Notes: a model not told the origin generated them from the letters alone. A stretch of DNA of 64,000 nt from Neobacillus sp. FSL H8-0543 (GCF_038592905.1 NZ_CP151943.1:530001-594000); one strand, 5' to 3'; positions 1-9,962 are shown, numbered from the stretch's first letter. Program-made: numbers and translations.

Positions 1-362
1 TCTAGTGAATTAATCGCCATAACCGCATCGAAAAAACTAGACTCCAATGGCAAATCCGAAATATCAGCTTTGTAAAATTGTCCACTGGTATTTTTAGCCC
101 TATCCCGAGCTTTTTCCAGCATTTGCTCAGAAAGATCCACCCCTGTAACCTGAAAGTCCATAGTGGCTAATTTATATGAGGCATAGCCGTCGCCACAGCC
201 TATATCACAAATTGCAGCCGTATCACTCAGATGCTTTATTAGAAAAGGAATGATATCTTTTCTGCTGCCAATTTCCCACATTTGTTTGCTACTCGAGTGC
301 CAGGTGTCTGCACGCTCACCCCACTGTCTTTCTGCTTCATTTACCCAGTTAATGTTTGTCAC
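1..362 (-). CDS. Class I SAM-dependent methyltransferase, 3' part missing (window edge)
   Basis: The N-terminal 120 residues are present; the rest lies beyond base 1. Motif I, the SAM-binding loop, reads DIGCGDGYAS from about residue 53, followed by an acidic ribose-binding motif (VTGVDLSEQML) and the start of motif IV (FFDAVMAINSL). This is the UbiE/COG2226-like Rossmann methyltransferase pattern; the methyl acceptor cannot be told from the sequence. The start is GTG at 362, chosen because a strong GGGGGAG site sits five bases upstream. It is transcribed divergently from the small gene at 473. Confidence 0.85.
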   Translation of the reverse strand, partial: MTNINWVNEAERQWGERADTWHSSSKQMWEIGSRKDIIPFLIKHLSDTAAICDIGCGDGYASYKLATMDFQVTGVDLSEQMLEKARDRAKNTSGQFYKADISDLPLESSFFDAVMAINSL

Positions 363-472
363 ATTACTCCCCCTAGAAATTTCAATTAAGAATGTTCTTT
401 ATTCATTAAATTTTCTCTTGTTGTTTATTATCTTAAAAATGTAGTAATAATACTAGGCAAAGGGGGAATTTT

Positions 473-685
473 GTGGAAACTTTAGTTGCACTTCATCGCA
501 ATCACTATGGAGAAATTATCAGTTTTGTCACATCTACTGGGCGGATTATATCTTACCAAAAGGCATTAGTGGAGATGGAAAGTGGCTTGATTCAAGGAGT
601 ACAGGCTACAGAGGACTCCGAGGGCAATATGCTACTTAGCCCTGAATCTGAACAGACCTTCGACCATTATCCGGATTTATTCTAA
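473..685 (+). CDS. Small DUF3892-like protein (70 aa)
   Basis: A 70-residue cytosolic protein with GTG start at 473, preceded by AAAGGGGGA. The body (EIISFVTSTGRIISYQKALV) has the look of the DUF3892 family, small Bacillaceae proteins of unknown role with an N-terminal beta-strand pair and a lysine/tyrosine-rich helix. No membrane segment, signal peptide or cysteine. It is a single gene, divergent from the methyltransferase upstream and convergent with mntR downstream. The family assignment rests on recall of the pattern. Confidence 0.65.
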   Translation: METLVALHRNHYGEIISFVTSTGRIISYQKALVEMESGLIQGVQATEDSEGNMLLSPESEQTFDHYPDLF

Positions 686-827
686 AAAGCACCACATTGA
701 CTACTCAAATTCGGATTTCTATAAACCGTTGAGTCACCTATCATGGCTCTTGGTTACCCAAATCCCATAAAATTTGGGTGTACAGTCTCCAATCAAGTCA
801 TCCAATCGATATCTCAGGTTCAAACAC

Positions 828-869
828 AAAAAAGCAGTGTGATTTCAAATGTTATGAAATCCACTGCTT
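828..869 (-). terminator. Rho-independent terminator of mntR
   Basis: On the minus strand an AAGCAGTG stem continues into TGATTTCA-like bases, pairs across a short loop, and is followed by six T. It lies directly downstream of the mntR stop codon. Confidence 0.8.
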
Positions 870-873
870 CTCT

Positions 874-1299
874 TTAATCCTCTTGTTCATTTTGCTTTTG
901 AATTTGTTTTAATGCTTCAATCCGGGTTACATCTTCTTCAAAGAATTGAACAAGATCAACAATCCGTTCAATTGAGTCCCAGCTTAAATGGTGTTCAATC
1001 CCTTCAACATCCTGATAAATATTTTCGTCTTTTACTCCGATGGTTTTTAGGAACTGCTCGAGTAAATCATGTCTAAAAACTAGACGTTTCCCTGCTTTTT
1101 TACCTTTAGGTGTTAAACTCAGCCCTCTGTATTTTTCATATACTAAATATTCATCTTTATCAAGTTTCTGAACCATTTTTGTTACTGAGGAGGGATGGAC
1201 AGATAGCGCTTCTGCAATATCCGAGACGCGAGCGTATCCTTTATCTTCAATTAAAATATATATTTGTTCGATATAATCTTCCATACTAGGTGTTGGCAT
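874..1299 (-). CDS. mntR: Manganese-sensing transcriptional regulator MntR
   Basis: A DtxR-family repressor of 142 residues, the same length as B. subtilis MntR. It represses Mn(II) uptake genes and controls efflux genes when Mn(II) is plentiful. All metal ligands known from the B. subtilis protein are present at matching positions: D8, E11, H77, E99, E102 and H103. The winged-helix recognition segment [13 protein letters not shown] is around residues 34-46. The ATG at 1299 is preferred to the one 27 bases upstream because GGAGGG precedes it at proper spacing and the protein then begins [12 protein letters not shown] as in relatives. No MntR-regulated transporter lies in the window. Confidence 0.97.
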   Translation of the reverse strand: MPTPSMEDYIEQIYILIEDKGYARVSDIAEALSVHPSSVTKMVQKLDKDEYLVYEKYRGLSLTPKGKKAGKRLVFRHDLLEQFLKTIGVKDENIYQDVEGIEHHLSWDSIERIVDLVQFFEEDVTRIEALKQIQKQNEQED

Positions 1300-1331
1300 C
1301 CCGTACCCTCCAAAAAAAATACTCAACTTAA

Positions 1332-1360
1332 AGTTTACTATAGATAAAAAATAGTGACAA
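1332..1360 (-). promoter_or_regulatory. Candidate sigma-A promoter of mntR
   Basis: On the minus strand TTGTCA (1355-1360) and TAAACT (1332-1337) are 17 bases apart, upstream of mntR. The -10 match is only moderate. The rest of the gene-free stretch 1300-1600 shows nothing else I can support. Confidence 0.4.
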
Positions 1361-1600
1361 GAAAGATTTACAAATAATCCTTCATACTATTTTTTTTACA
1401 TCGTTCTTGATTTTATTTTCACAGATCTGCAACACTTTCACTGCTTAAAACAATTTCTAGCAAAGTGGCCATTTTAATTATTCTACAAATAGTATCTGTT
1501 GCATTTTCTAGATTTTTCATTCCATTAACCTGTTTCCATGTCAGAACTCCTAAGAGGAACAAACAATCGTTTAATATTAAAATTTGAGTCCTATTTAGAC

Positions 1601-3748
1601 CTAAGAATATACAAACTGCACTCTATTTTCTTTTTCATCCCATTTCAGTTTCGCCGAAAATTCTTTTTCATTTCCTTTAAACCCTTCAATGAGCTCGGTT
1701 GCACCTTCTGTTAGCAGCTTTTTCATCTGTTTTTGTGGGATTGTTTTTCCTTTAATTTTTTTCGATAAGGAGAACCTGCAGCCTGTTTTTTGATAATTGG
1801 AACAGCCATAAAAGCTTCCGAGGTCAATAACCGCTCCGCCACAAAGCTTACAAATTCCAACTTTGGTTGCCTTGGATTTTTTGTATTCACGCGGGACAAA
1901 AGAATCCGTCAGTTCTTCATTAAATACCCATTCATCAGACTTATTAATGGTTATCGAAATTAAATGGGATATCATTTTAGTTGTTTGCTCCATAAAGTTC
2001 TTAGGTGAGAAAGAGCCCTCAGATATTTCCTTCAATTTTTGTTCCCATTTAGCTGTCATTTCCGGTGAGGCGAGAATTTCTTGACCAATCGCTTCTATTA
2101 ATATCATAGCTTTCGCTTTTGCATAAACTAGATTCTTTGTTACATCAATGTATTGGCGGTCCTTCAACATCGTGATGATACCCGCCCGTGTTGCTTCTGT
2201 TCCAAGGCCTTCCGTCCGAGATAATACTTTTTCAAGTTCTTTATCCTCGATATGCCTGCCCGCCGTTTTCATTAAGGTTATCAGTTGACCTTCGGTGTAC
2301 CGCTTCGGCGGCTGGGTCTGACTTTCCTTAACTTCCACTTTAGCCGTTTGTCCCTGCTCTCCCTGTTCTAATTTTGGAAGCACTGGCTCATCTTCCGCCT
2401 CTTTTTGTTGAAGGACCTTCCGCCAGCCCTCTTCAATTTGGACCTTTCCTTTCGATTGAAAAACAGCTCGTCCGTCTACTAACGTTTTCACAGTCGTGTA
2501 TTCGGAAATTGCCTTTGTATAATGGGCAGCAATTAAACTCTTGACAATCATGTCATAGAGTTTCTTTTCATCCGAATCCAGTTTGTCAAGATTTGGCAGT
2601 TGCTCCGTTGGAATAATAGCATAGTGATCAGTAACCTTTTTTTCATTAACATATCGTTTATTATCGGTAAGCGTCTGTATGGGTAACGGAAAATAGCTTT
2701 GATAATCATTTTTCTGGCTTAGTTTGTTAAGAATTTCAGGGAAAGTATTTGCCTCTTCTTTCGTTACATAGCGCGAATCTGAACGCGGGTAAGAAACATT
2801 TCCTTTTTGGTAAAGCTTTTGCAGGACATCAAGTGTCTTTTTTGGTGAAAATTTATAACGTTTATTGGCATCTGCCTGGAGAACAGAAAGATTATAGAGT
2901 AAGGGTGGTAAAAATTCTTTTCTTTCAGAGACTACCTCTGCCACCTCAGCAGGCTTTTCACGGCAAAAGGCAGCTACTTTCTCTGCCATTGCCTTAGTTT
3001 TTACACGGGTTTCCCCATCATTTTGCCACTTTCCAGTATATTTCTTGCCATTGATATCAAACTGGGCAATGACCTCCCAAAAGGGCTCAGACTTAAAGTT
3101 GGCAATTTCAAGTTCTCTTTTAACAATCAACGCGAGAGTGGGCGTTTGAACTCTACCTACTGAAAAAACATCTGAAAAGCCCTTCTTTTGCAAAAGCAGG
3201 CTGTACAAACGGGAAGCGTTCATCCCGACGACCCAATCTGCACAGGCTCGTGTATAGGCTTCAAAATACAAACTCCTTGTGTGATCTTCATTTAATAATT
3301 TATTAAAACCATCACGAATTGAATTTGCTGTTAATGAAGAAATCCATAGTCGCTTCATCGGCTTTTTACAGTTGGTTAACCGTAAAATATTACGGATGAT
3401 TAGTTCACCTTCACGCCCAGCATCACCGGCGTGAATGATTTCTGTTACCTCTGGAATAGAAACTAACTTTTTGATAATAGAAAATTGCTTTGACTTATCC
3501 TTCGTTACTTCATATTGGAAGTGTTCAGGAATGATCGGCATAGTATCCAACGACCATTTTTTCCAGGTGGGCTCGTATTTTTCTGGGGAGACTAGCTGGC
3601 AGAGATGACCAATAGCCCATGTGACGTAGGCACCTTTTGTAAATATTTCATTCGGAAAAATTTCTATAAAACCACTTTGTTTTTTATGTTTAAAAATAGA
3701 AGCTAATGTTGATCCTTGATCAGGTTTTTCAGCAATAATTACTTTCAT
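1601..3748 (-). CDS. topB: DNA topoisomerase III
   Basis: A type IA topoisomerase of about 715 residues that cuts and passes single strands of DNA, used in decatenation and recombination intermediate processing. The N-terminal TOPRIM domain has the catalytic glutamate in AEKPDQ and the metal motif DAGREGELI. The active-site tyrosine is in SYPRSDSRYV, near residue 320. The toroid domain follows (GLGTEATRAGII). The C-terminus carries one zinc ribbon (CKLCGG, then CSNYQKTGC), shorter than in B. subtilis TopB. The chosen start gives MKVIIAEKPD as in relatives and has AAAGGAG upstream; a longer start at 3775 lacks a site. Confidence 0.95.
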   Translation of the reverse strand: MKVIIAEKPDQGSTLASIFKHKKQSGFIEIFPNEIFTKGAYVTWAIGHLCQLVSPEKYEPTWKKWSLDTMPIIPEHFQYEVTKDKSKQFSIIKKLVSIPEVTEIIHAGDAGREGELIIRNILRLTNCKKPMKRLWISSLTANSIRDGFNKLLNEDHTRSLYFEAYTRACADWVVGMNASRLYSLLLQKKGFSDVFSVGRVQTPTLALIVKRELEIANFKSEPFWEVIAQFDINGKKYTGKWQNDGETRVKTKAMAEKVAAFCREKPAEVAEVVSERKEFLPPLLYNLSVLQADANKRYKFSPKKTLDVLQKLYQKGNVSYPRSDSRYVTKEEANTFPEILNKLSQKNDYQSYFPLPIQTLTDNKRYVNEKKVTDHYAIIPTEQLPNLDKLDSDEKKLYDMIVKSLIAAHYTKAISEYTTVKTLVDGRAVFQSKGKVQIEEGWRKVLQQKEAEDEPVLPKLEQGEQGQTAKVEVKESQTQPPKRYTEGQLITLMKTAGRHIEDKELEKVLSRTEGLGTEATRAGIITMLKDRQYIDVTKNLVYAKAKAMILIEAIGQEILASPEMTAKWEQKLKEISEGSFSPKNFMEQTTKMISHLISITINKSDEWVFNEELTDSFVPREYKKSKATKVGICKLCGGAVIDLGSFYGCSNYQKTGCRFSLSKKIKGKTIPQKQMKKLLTEGATELIEGFKGNEKEFSAKLKWDEKENRVQFVYS

Positions 3749-3868
3749 TTTATGTTTGCTCCTTTTTATAAGCATCCCGAATCATTTTCCCACTTCATTC
3801 GTAATTCGTAAAGACTTAAAAAATGCCACCTGTTCAAAGATGCCATACTTTCATCTATCTTTATCTGT

Positions 3869-5599
3869 TTATTCATTGATGGAAAGAGGACAGTCAAGAG
3901 CATACAGACGCTGATATCTAGCTTCATTTTTAAGTAACTGATTATGGGTTCCTTCCATAACAATTTTCCCTTCCTCAAGGAATAGGATGCGATCCATTTT
4001 TTCCACACCGATTAAATGATGTGTTACCCAGATTATCGTTTTGCCGTCTAATGTTTCGAAAATGGTATTTAATAGTTTTGCTTCGGTGATTGAATCGAGT
4101 CCCACCGTTGGTTCATCCAGGATCACCACTGGTGTTTCTTGCAGCAAGATTCGTGCCAAGGCGATTCTCTGGCGTTCACCACCGGAAAAGCGCTGTCCAG
4201 TTTCCAGCATATTCGTTTCATACCCTTTTGGCAATTGCATAATCATGTCATTTAATTGCACCATTCTTGCAGCCTTGAATACTTCTTCTTCGGTAGCGTC
4301 CGGATTGCCAAGGCGAATATTATTGATTACAGAGGTTTTAAATAGATAGGCTTTTTGGTTTAGAACAGCCATTATTCTCGGAATCATGGTTTCTAGCAGA
4401 TGTGAATCCTGTCCATTTAGCTTTATTTCCCCGCTATCTGGAATGAGTGCTCCCTGCAATAGCTTCAAAAGCGTAGATTTCCCTGAACCACTTCGTCCTA
4501 TAATCGCTATTTTTTCACCCTGCCTAATCTTTAGGTTAAAATTGTCCAATAATACATTTTCAGAGTAGCCAAATGTGAGCTCCTTAATATCAATCGTAAT
4601 TTCCGACAAGTCCTTAGGAACGTCAGCTGGCTCTACTATTATGGAATTATTGCCCTTAATAACAACTAGGCGTTTGAGTGAATCCCTGTAAGATGTTGTT
4701 TCACTTATAGCTCCAGATATCGGAAGAAAGGATTCTAGTAACGATAGCATTAAGAGTCCAAAAGCAGCAATGAAGGTCGGCGCTATTTCACCTCTAAGAG
4801 ATAGCCCATTCGCCCAGTAAATTGACAAAATCACAATCGTTCCAAGCGCGATTTGATTACTAATATCACGCCAATTCACAAAATAATGTTTCTTTGTTTC
4901 AACTTCTAATAGTTTTCTTTCCTGTCGTTCATATCGTTCAATAAAACTAGAATAGCGACCGCTGAAAATCCAGTCACTGATTCCTAAGACTGCATCAGTA
5001 AACTGTTGATAAAGCTGATTTCTCCCCTTCTTTATTTGCTCATTTTTCGCTTTAACATATAAGAGGGAAAGGATTGGCCCTACGAACACTAACAGCCCGA
5101 TTAGAACAGCTAGCAGAATGGCATAAGGAATTGAAAAAACGCCACTCCAAACAATGATTACTGTGTAGATAACTAATGAAATAATAGCTGGAAATAATGT
5201 TTTTAAGTAAAAGTCTTGTAAATGTTCAATATCATCTGCCAGGACACCAAGAATATCTCCTGTACGAAAACGTGATCGAAGGAACAGGGCTTGCGGCTCA
5301 ACGATTTTATATAAGCGAACACGCATATTTGAGAGAATTTTCAATACAATGCTATGGCCGATTAATCTCTCCACATAACTAAGCACTGCACGGCCGATCC
5401 CAAAGGTCCGAACACCTACGATTGGTACATAGACCATTAATATTGATTCAGGCTGTGTCGCCGCTTTTGAAATTAAGTACCCTGAACTAAACATCAGTGC
5501 CCCGCCAAAAAGAATCGTTAGTGACCCTAACAGAATCGCTAGAAAAACCAAGCCACGATATTGCTGCAAATAGGGGATGATCCATTTTTCCTTATTCAT
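3869..5599 (-). CDS. cydC: Thiol reductant ABC exporter, CydC-type subunit
   Basis: Half of the heterodimeric CydDC exporter, which moves glutathione/cysteine-type reductants across the membrane and is needed to assemble cytochrome bd. 576 residues: six transmembrane helices in roughly residues 15-300, then an ATPase domain with Walker A GRSGSGKST, signature FSGGERQRIA and Walker B VVILDEPT. The N-terminal segment (SGYLISKAA) and the order in the operon match the E. coli CydC type; B. subtilis literature calls this position CydD. ATG at 5599 overlaps the end of the preceding gene by four bases (ATGA), with GGAGGGG upstream. It is last in the operon. Confidence 0.93.
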   Translation of the reverse strand: MNKEKWIIPYLQQYRGLVFLAILLGSLTILFGGALMFSSGYLISKAATQPESILMVYVPIVGVRTFGIGRAVLSYVERLIGHSIVLKILSNMRVRLYKIVEPQALFLRSRFRTGDILGVLADDIEHLQDFYLKTLFPAIISLVIYTVIIVWSGVFSIPYAILLAVLIGLLVFVGPILSLLYVKAKNEQIKKGRNQLYQQFTDAVLGISDWIFSGRYSSFIERYERQERKLLEVETKKHYFVNWRDISNQIALGTIVILSIYWANGLSLRGEIAPTFIAAFGLLMLSLLESFLPISGAISETTSYRDSLKRLVVIKGNNSIIVEPADVPKDLSEITIDIKELTFGYSENVLLDNFNLKIRQGEKIAIIGRSGSGKSTLLKLLQGALIPDSGEIKLNGQDSHLLETMIPRIMAVLNQKAYLFKTSVINNIRLGNPDATEEEVFKAARMVQLNDMIMQLPKGYETNMLETGQRFSGGERQRIALARILLQETPVVILDEPTVGLDSITEAKLLNTIFETLDGKTIIWVTHHLIGVEKMDRILFLEEGKIVMEGTHNQLLKNEARYQRLYALDCPLSINE

Positions 5600-7314
5600 G
5601 AGATCCCCTCCATTTGTCTTCGAACTAATTGATAATAGGTTCCCTGTTTTGCGATTAACTCCTCATGTGTTCCTGTTTCAACTAGCTTCCCTTGGTTAAG
5701 GACAATAATTTGATCCATATCCAGCATCCAATGTAAACGATGTGTAGCAAAAAACACCAGTTTATTTTCAAATAGTTCTAGCATGGTCTTTTTTAATTCG
5801 GCTTCCGTTTCAATATCTAAATGGGCCGTGGGTTCATCAAACATTAACACCGGCCGCTCTCCTAAGAATGCCCGAGCAATTGCAATCCGCTGTTCTTGAC
5901 CTCCGCTTAACACTTGCCCGCCCTCACCAACAATGGTCGCCATTCCTTGTGGCAAGCCTTCAATCACTTCAAGCAGACCTGCTTTCATTGCCGCCATTTC
6001 CACCTCATTTTCTGTTGCTTCTGGCTGGTAAAAGCGAATATTATTCATTACTGTATTATGGAATAAATAAGGATGTTGGGGGATATAGGTTAATTGACTT
6101 TGCCAGTTTTTTGTTGATAAATCAATTAACCTTTTATTATTGATAAGAAACTCACCTGTAGAGGGTGTTAAGAATCCGCTTAATACATCAATCAAGGTAG
6201 ATTTCCCTGAACCACTTTCACCAATAATGCCAATTTTTTTTGAGCCCTTAAATGAAAAACTAATATCCTTTAATCCATACTTTTCCTCTTCTAAAAACTC
6301 AACACTCAAACCACGGGCAGAAAAGGTACTCTTAGGTTCCCAGTCTGCAATCTGGACTTGATCTGGTAACAATATATTTTTATTAAGAATATCTTGAATT
6401 TTTTTACCTGCATTTTTACCATCGAGTGTGGCATGGTAATCTGAACCTGCCTCCCTGATTGGCAGAAAATATTCAGGTGCTAGGATAAGGATGTTTAAGG
6501 CAGGCTGCAACTCCATTGTCCCATTAATTAAGCCAATACCAAGAAAAACAGCCACTGTTGCGATAGAGAGCATGGTAAAAAATTCGAGGGCAAAAGAGGA
6601 CAAAAAGGCTACTCGAAGTGTTGCCATTGTCCCTTTTCGATATCGTTCACTGACTAGAGCTATTTTTTCAATATGCTTCTTGCTAAGGCCTAAATATTTA
6701 AGTGTTTCTAACCCTCTTAATGAATCGACAAAATGATTGGATAGCAAATGATAGGATTCATATTGACTGTCAGCCTTACTTTTTGCTGCTATTCCTAATA
6801 AAATCATAAAGGCAACTAGGATCGGAAGGGCAAGAAGTAAAATGATTCCTGACCTGTTATTTTCTAATAGAATGAACAAGCAAACCATGGCTGGAATAAT
6901 TGCCGCGTTCATCATTTTTAGATAGAAAAGTTCTAAATAACGACGAAACTTCATCGTCCCTTCCATTACCAGGGTGACAGTCTGACCTGAGCCTTCTTCC
7001 TTAACAAACCTAGGTCCAAGAGCAAATAATTTCTGTAATAACCTTTCCCGGTACTCTCTGCTTGTACAAGCAGCAAAATGGTAGGCAATATTTTTTTTCA
7101 AAATGGTAAGCAGTTGACGAGCTATAAGAGAAAGAAAAAATAACGCCAATTCAGCTATGACATCACGAAACAAATCTCCCCCAAAAAGAGAGGAGATAGC
7201 TTTTGCCAAAAAATATGCCTGACTAATAATCGTTAAACCCTGTAAAACCGTTAACATTCCCAAGCCAGCCACCACTGGCTTGGCTCCCATTAATAAGAAC
7301 GTTTTTTTATCCAT
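5596..7314 (-). CDS. cydD: Thiol reductant ABC exporter, CydD-type subunit
   Basis: Partner of the following ABC subunit; together they form the CydDC exporter required for bd oxidase maturation. 572 residues: a six-helix membrane domain (about 20-310) with the CydD-type segment RVAFLSSFALEFFT, then an ATPase with Walker A GESGSGKST, signature LSGGQEQRIA and VLMFDEPT. The B. subtilis name for this position is CydC. The start at 7314 overlaps the cydB stop as TAATG, so translation is probably coupled; the AAGGAG site is unusually distant (14 bases). A longer open frame back to 7371 lies within cydB and is unlikely to be used. Confidence 0.92.
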   Translation of the reverse strand: MDKKTFLLMGAKPVVAGLGMLTVLQGLTIISQAYFLAKAISSLFGGDLFRDVIAELALFFLSLIARQLLTILKKNIAYHFAACTSREYRERLLQKLFALGPRFVKEEGSGQTVTLVMEGTMKFRRYLELFYLKMMNAAIIPAMVCLFILLENNRSGIILLLALPILVAFMILLGIAAKSKADSQYESYHLLSNHFVDSLRGLETLKYLGLSKKHIEKIALVSERYRKGTMATLRVAFLSSFALEFFTMLSIATVAVFLGIGLINGTMELQPALNILILAPEYFLPIREAGSDYHATLDGKNAGKKIQDILNKNILLPDQVQIADWEPKSTFSARGLSVEFLEEEKYGLKDISFSFKGSKKIGIIGESGSGKSTLIDVLSGFLTPSTGEFLINNKRLIDLSTKNWQSQLTYIPQHPYLFHNTVMNNIRFYQPEATENEVEMAAMKAGLLEVIEGLPQGMATIVGEGGQVLSGGQEQRIAIARAFLGERPVLMFDEPTAHLDIETEAELKKTMLELFENKLVFFATHRLHWMLDMDQIIVLNQGKLVETGTHEELIAKQGTYYQLVRRQMEGIS

Positions 7315-8327
7315 TAGTAGGTTAAATGCTCCTTGTCGGTTACTCTTTTCCGGAATACATAATAACTCCATATTGTATAGCCTAAAACAAACGGCAAAAT
7401 TGTTAAGGTGGCAATGGTCATTATTTTTAGAGAATAAGCCCCGCTTGCTGCGTTATAAACCGTTAAGTCGAATGCTTTATTGATACTGCTAATCATTACT
7501 CTTGGAAAAAGACCCACAAAGATAGCAGCAATAGTAAAAACTAGACCAAGTCCGGACATTGTAAAAGATAAACCTTCACGCTTTGTAGAGATAAAGAAGT
7601 AAGCTAACCCGTAAGCAAGGACTATTAGCACAACTAGCACAAGCTCTGGAACTAAGCGTACTTCAAATATATCTGTCATAAACCATGATAACCCAACAAA
7701 AACAACAAGTGCCCCTAAGACTGCTAGAGTAACTTTTTTTGCTAAGACTGCAGACCTTTCGCGAATGTCTCCCTCTGTTTTAAGTGTTAGAAAGTTAAGC
7801 CCATGTAAGAAACTGAGCAAGGTGACAGTTAGACCGCCCCAAAGCGAGTATACATTGATGATGTCGGAAAAGCCTGCAGTCATATTCATATCCTCTTGAA
7901 TTGGCATTCCTCTTAGTATACTTGTAAATAAAACCCCTAATAAGAATGGTGGAAGCAAGCTCCCAAAGAATATTACCCAATCCCATGTGTTGGTCCATTT
8001 TGGATTTTCAACTTTACGGCGAAATTCAAAGGAGACACCACGACCAATTAGGCAAAGCAAGACGGCCAGCAATGGCAGGTAATAGCCGCTGAACATGGTG
8101 GCGTACCAATGCGGGAAGGCTGCAAAAATTGCTCCTCCACCCGTTAACAGCCAAACTTCATTTGCATCCCAGAAGGGACCAATTGTATTAACCATAATGG
8201 TCCGTTCTGATTGGTTTTTTGCGAGAACGCGCGTTGAAATACCTACACCAAAATCAAAGCCTTCAAGGAAAAAGAAGCCGATAAAGACGACGGCGATTAA
8301 GACAAACCATAATTCGCTCAATTCCAT
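7314..8327 (-). CDS. cydB: Cytochrome bd oxidase subunit II
   Basis: Membrane subunit of the high-affinity quinol oxidase. 337 residues with eight or nine predicted membrane helices and the family start ELWFVLIAVVFIGFFFLEGF. It pairs with CydA, which carries the haems. Two bases separate it from cydA, and it overlaps cydD by one base, so the four genes form one transcription unit in the order cydA-cydB-cydD-cydC. Length and hydropathy are normal for Bacillus CydB. Confidence 0.96.
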   Translation of the reverse strand: MELSELWFVLIAVVFIGFFFLEGFDFGVGISTRVLAKNQSERTIMVNTIGPFWDANEVWLLTGGGAIFAAFPHWYATMFSGYYLPLLAVLLCLIGRGVSFEFRRKVENPKWTNTWDWVIFFGSLLPPFLLGVLFTSILRGMPIQEDMNMTAGFSDIINVYSLWGGLTVTLLSFLHGLNFLTLKTEGDIRERSAVLAKKVTLAVLGALVVFVGLSWFMTDIFEVRLVPELVLVVLIVLAYGLAYFFISTKREGLSFTMSGLGLVFTIAAIFVGLFPRVMISSINKAFDLTVYNAASGAYSLKIMTIATLTILPFVLGYTIWSYYVFRKRVTDKEHLTY

Positions 8328-8329
8328 CT

Positions 8330-9736
8330 TTAAGCACCTACCTTATTAAATGGGTCTGTTGACACTTTTAAGTCAATCCCATGATGTATTTCCGGACCTT
8401 TTTTTATTTCTTTTACCATTAAGTAAATCATTACTCCACCAAGAATGGTAAACACAAGCAAATACATGATTGTTGAAAATAAGATCGTACCTGGTGATAC
8501 ATTTGGTGAAATCGAGTCTGCGGTTGTCATTAATCCAAACACTGTCCATGGCTGACGGCCAACCTCTGTCATAATCCAACCAGCAGTATTCGCTAGGAAT
8601 GGAAAAGAAATTGCAGGTATTAGAAATTTCAAGAACATAGAACTTTGTTCAATTTTTCCTTTTCTCCAAAGGTAAACTCCAATAATCGATAACAAAATCA
8701 TCGCGACTCCAAAACCAATCATCAACCGAAAACTCCAATAGGTTGTTTTAACGGGTGGAATATAGTTAGTTTCCTCCCCGACAACTGAATCATATTTTTG
8801 GCTATACTCTTTTTGAAGAGTTTCCATCCCTTTAAGACTTCCTTCAAATTTAGAATAAGCTAAAAAGCTCATTGCATATGGGATATTAATTTCAAAACTA
8901 TTTTCGTGTTTTTCTGTATCAATAAAAGCAAAGGCTGACCATGGTGCTGGATCGGCTGTATCCTGCCAGATTCCTTCTGCTGCGGCCATTTTCATTGGCT
9001 GTGTTCCCACAAGATATTTCGCCTGGGTGTGACCGCTTAGGGCTGTTCCAATACTACCAATTAATCCAATAATTATTGCGATTTTTATAGACTTCATGTA
9101 GAAATCCACATGTTTTTTCCATAAAAGATTAACAGCACTTACTCCAGCAACAAAAAAGGCTCCTGTACATAATGCGCCTGTGATGACATGTGGGAATTCT
9201 ACTAATAATTGTCCATTTGTGACTAATGCCCAAAAGTCATTCATTTCTGCACGTCCATTGTTCATCTCAAACCCGACTGGTACCTGCATAAAGGAATTGG
9301 CCATTAATATCCAAAAACCAGACAGCATCGTTCCAAAGGACACTAGCCAGATACAGGCCAAGTGGACCTTTTTTGATAACCGGTCCCAGCCAAATATCCA
9401 AAGTCCTATAAACGTTGATTCCATAAAGAAGGCTAGCAAGGCCTCGATTGCAAGTGGCGCACCAAATACATCACCAACAAATCGTGAGTAATCCGACCAG
9501 TTCATTCCAAATTGAAATTCTTGGATAATTCCTGTAACTACCCCAACCGCAAAGTTTATTAGGAACAAATGCCCCCAAAACTTTGTCATTTTTTTATAGA
9601 CCTCTTTCTTTTTCATGACGTACAATGTTTCCATTAGGGCAACCATAAATACAAGTCCTATGGAAAGCGGCACGAAGAAAAAGTGAAAAATGGTTGTCGC
9701 GGCAAACTGTGTCCTTGCCAATAATATTGCATCCAC
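8330..9736 (-). CDS. cydA: Cytochrome bd oxidase subunit I
   Basis: Haem-bearing subunit of the bd-type quinol:O2 oxidoreductase, used under low oxygen or stress. 468 residues, the size of the short Q-loop Gram-positive type. It begins with a helix carrying the conserved haem-ligand histidine (H18 in TTIFHFFFVP); the family motif FGMNWSDYSRFVGDVFGAPL follows near residue 75, and GRQPWTVFGLM is in the C-terminal third. Start is GTG at 9736 with GGGAGG eight bases upstream. It is the first gene of the operon; candidate redox and iron control sites lie between it and the gene at 9973. Confidence 0.96.
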   Translation of the reverse strand: MDAILLARTQFAATTIFHFFFVPLSIGLVFMVALMETLYVMKKKEVYKKMTKFWGHLFLINFAVGVVTGIIQEFQFGMNWSDYSRFVGDVFGAPLAIEALLAFFMESTFIGLWIFGWDRLSKKVHLACIWLVSFGTMLSGFWILMANSFMQVPVGFEMNNGRAEMNDFWALVTNGQLLVEFPHVITGALCTGAFFVAGVSAVNLLWKKHVDFYMKSIKIAIIIGLIGSIGTALSGHTQAKYLVGTQPMKMAAAEGIWQDTADPAPWSAFAFIDTEKHENSFEINIPYAMSFLAYSKFEGSLKGMETLQKEYSQKYDSVVGEETNYIPPVKTTYWSFRLMIGFGVAMILLSIIGVYLWRKGKIEQSSMFLKFLIPAISFPFLANTAGWIMTEVGRQPWTVFGLMTTADSISPNVSPGTILFSTIMYLLVFTILGGVMIYLMVKEIKKGPEIHHGIDLKVSTDPFNKVGA

Positions 9737-9758
9737 AGAAAATACCTCCCTTTTATAT

Positions 9759-9776
9759 TTGTTCAGAAACTCACAA
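9759..9776 (-). promoter_or_regulatory. Candidate Rex operator upstream of cydA
   Basis: The minus strand reads TTGTGAGTTTCTGAACAA: a perfect left half (TTGTGA) and a right half one change away from the Rex consensus. Rex, the NADH-sensing repressor, is known to repress cydABCD in B. subtilis. It sits about 25 bases before the GTG start, where bound protein would block transcription. Confidence 0.5.
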
Positions 9777-9830
9777 TCTTATGTAATACATTCTTAATTT
9801 TCGACATTACCCCTATAAAAACATAATTAA

Positions 9831-9845
9831 TGATAATAATTATCT
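9831..9845. promoter_or_regulatory. Fur-box-like 7-1-7 palindrome upstream of cydABCD
   Basis: TGATAATAATTATCT matches the Bacillus Fur 7-1-7 consensus at all but the last base. A PerR or Zur box is also possible because these regulators share the core. It lies about 95 bases before cydA; the only flanking genes are both on the minus strand, so cydA is the sole candidate target. Confidence 0.5.
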
Positions 9846-9935
9846 CTTTATAATATCTATTACCTCACCCATATCTTAACAAATAAATTCAAAATTAGTT
9901 CACATGTTTTTGACGATATCGTGACATTTAGCACA

Positions 9936-9962
9936 GAAAAGGTGGTCAATTTTTGACCACCC
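9936..9962 (-). terminator. Probable terminator of the gene at 9973
   Basis: GGTGGTCA and TGACCACC form a clean stem; on the minus strand it is followed by only four T, so termination may be partial. Confidence 0.6.

Noticed and set aside
756..779. Inverted repeat ACCCAAAT/ATTTGGGT between the DUF3892-like gene and mntR
   Set aside because: No T-run on either strand and no adjacent promoter; not supportable as terminator or operator.
3766..4008. Minus-strand 80-aa frame overlapping the end of cydC
   Set aside because: No family features, overlaps a conserved gene in another frame and has no ribosome site.
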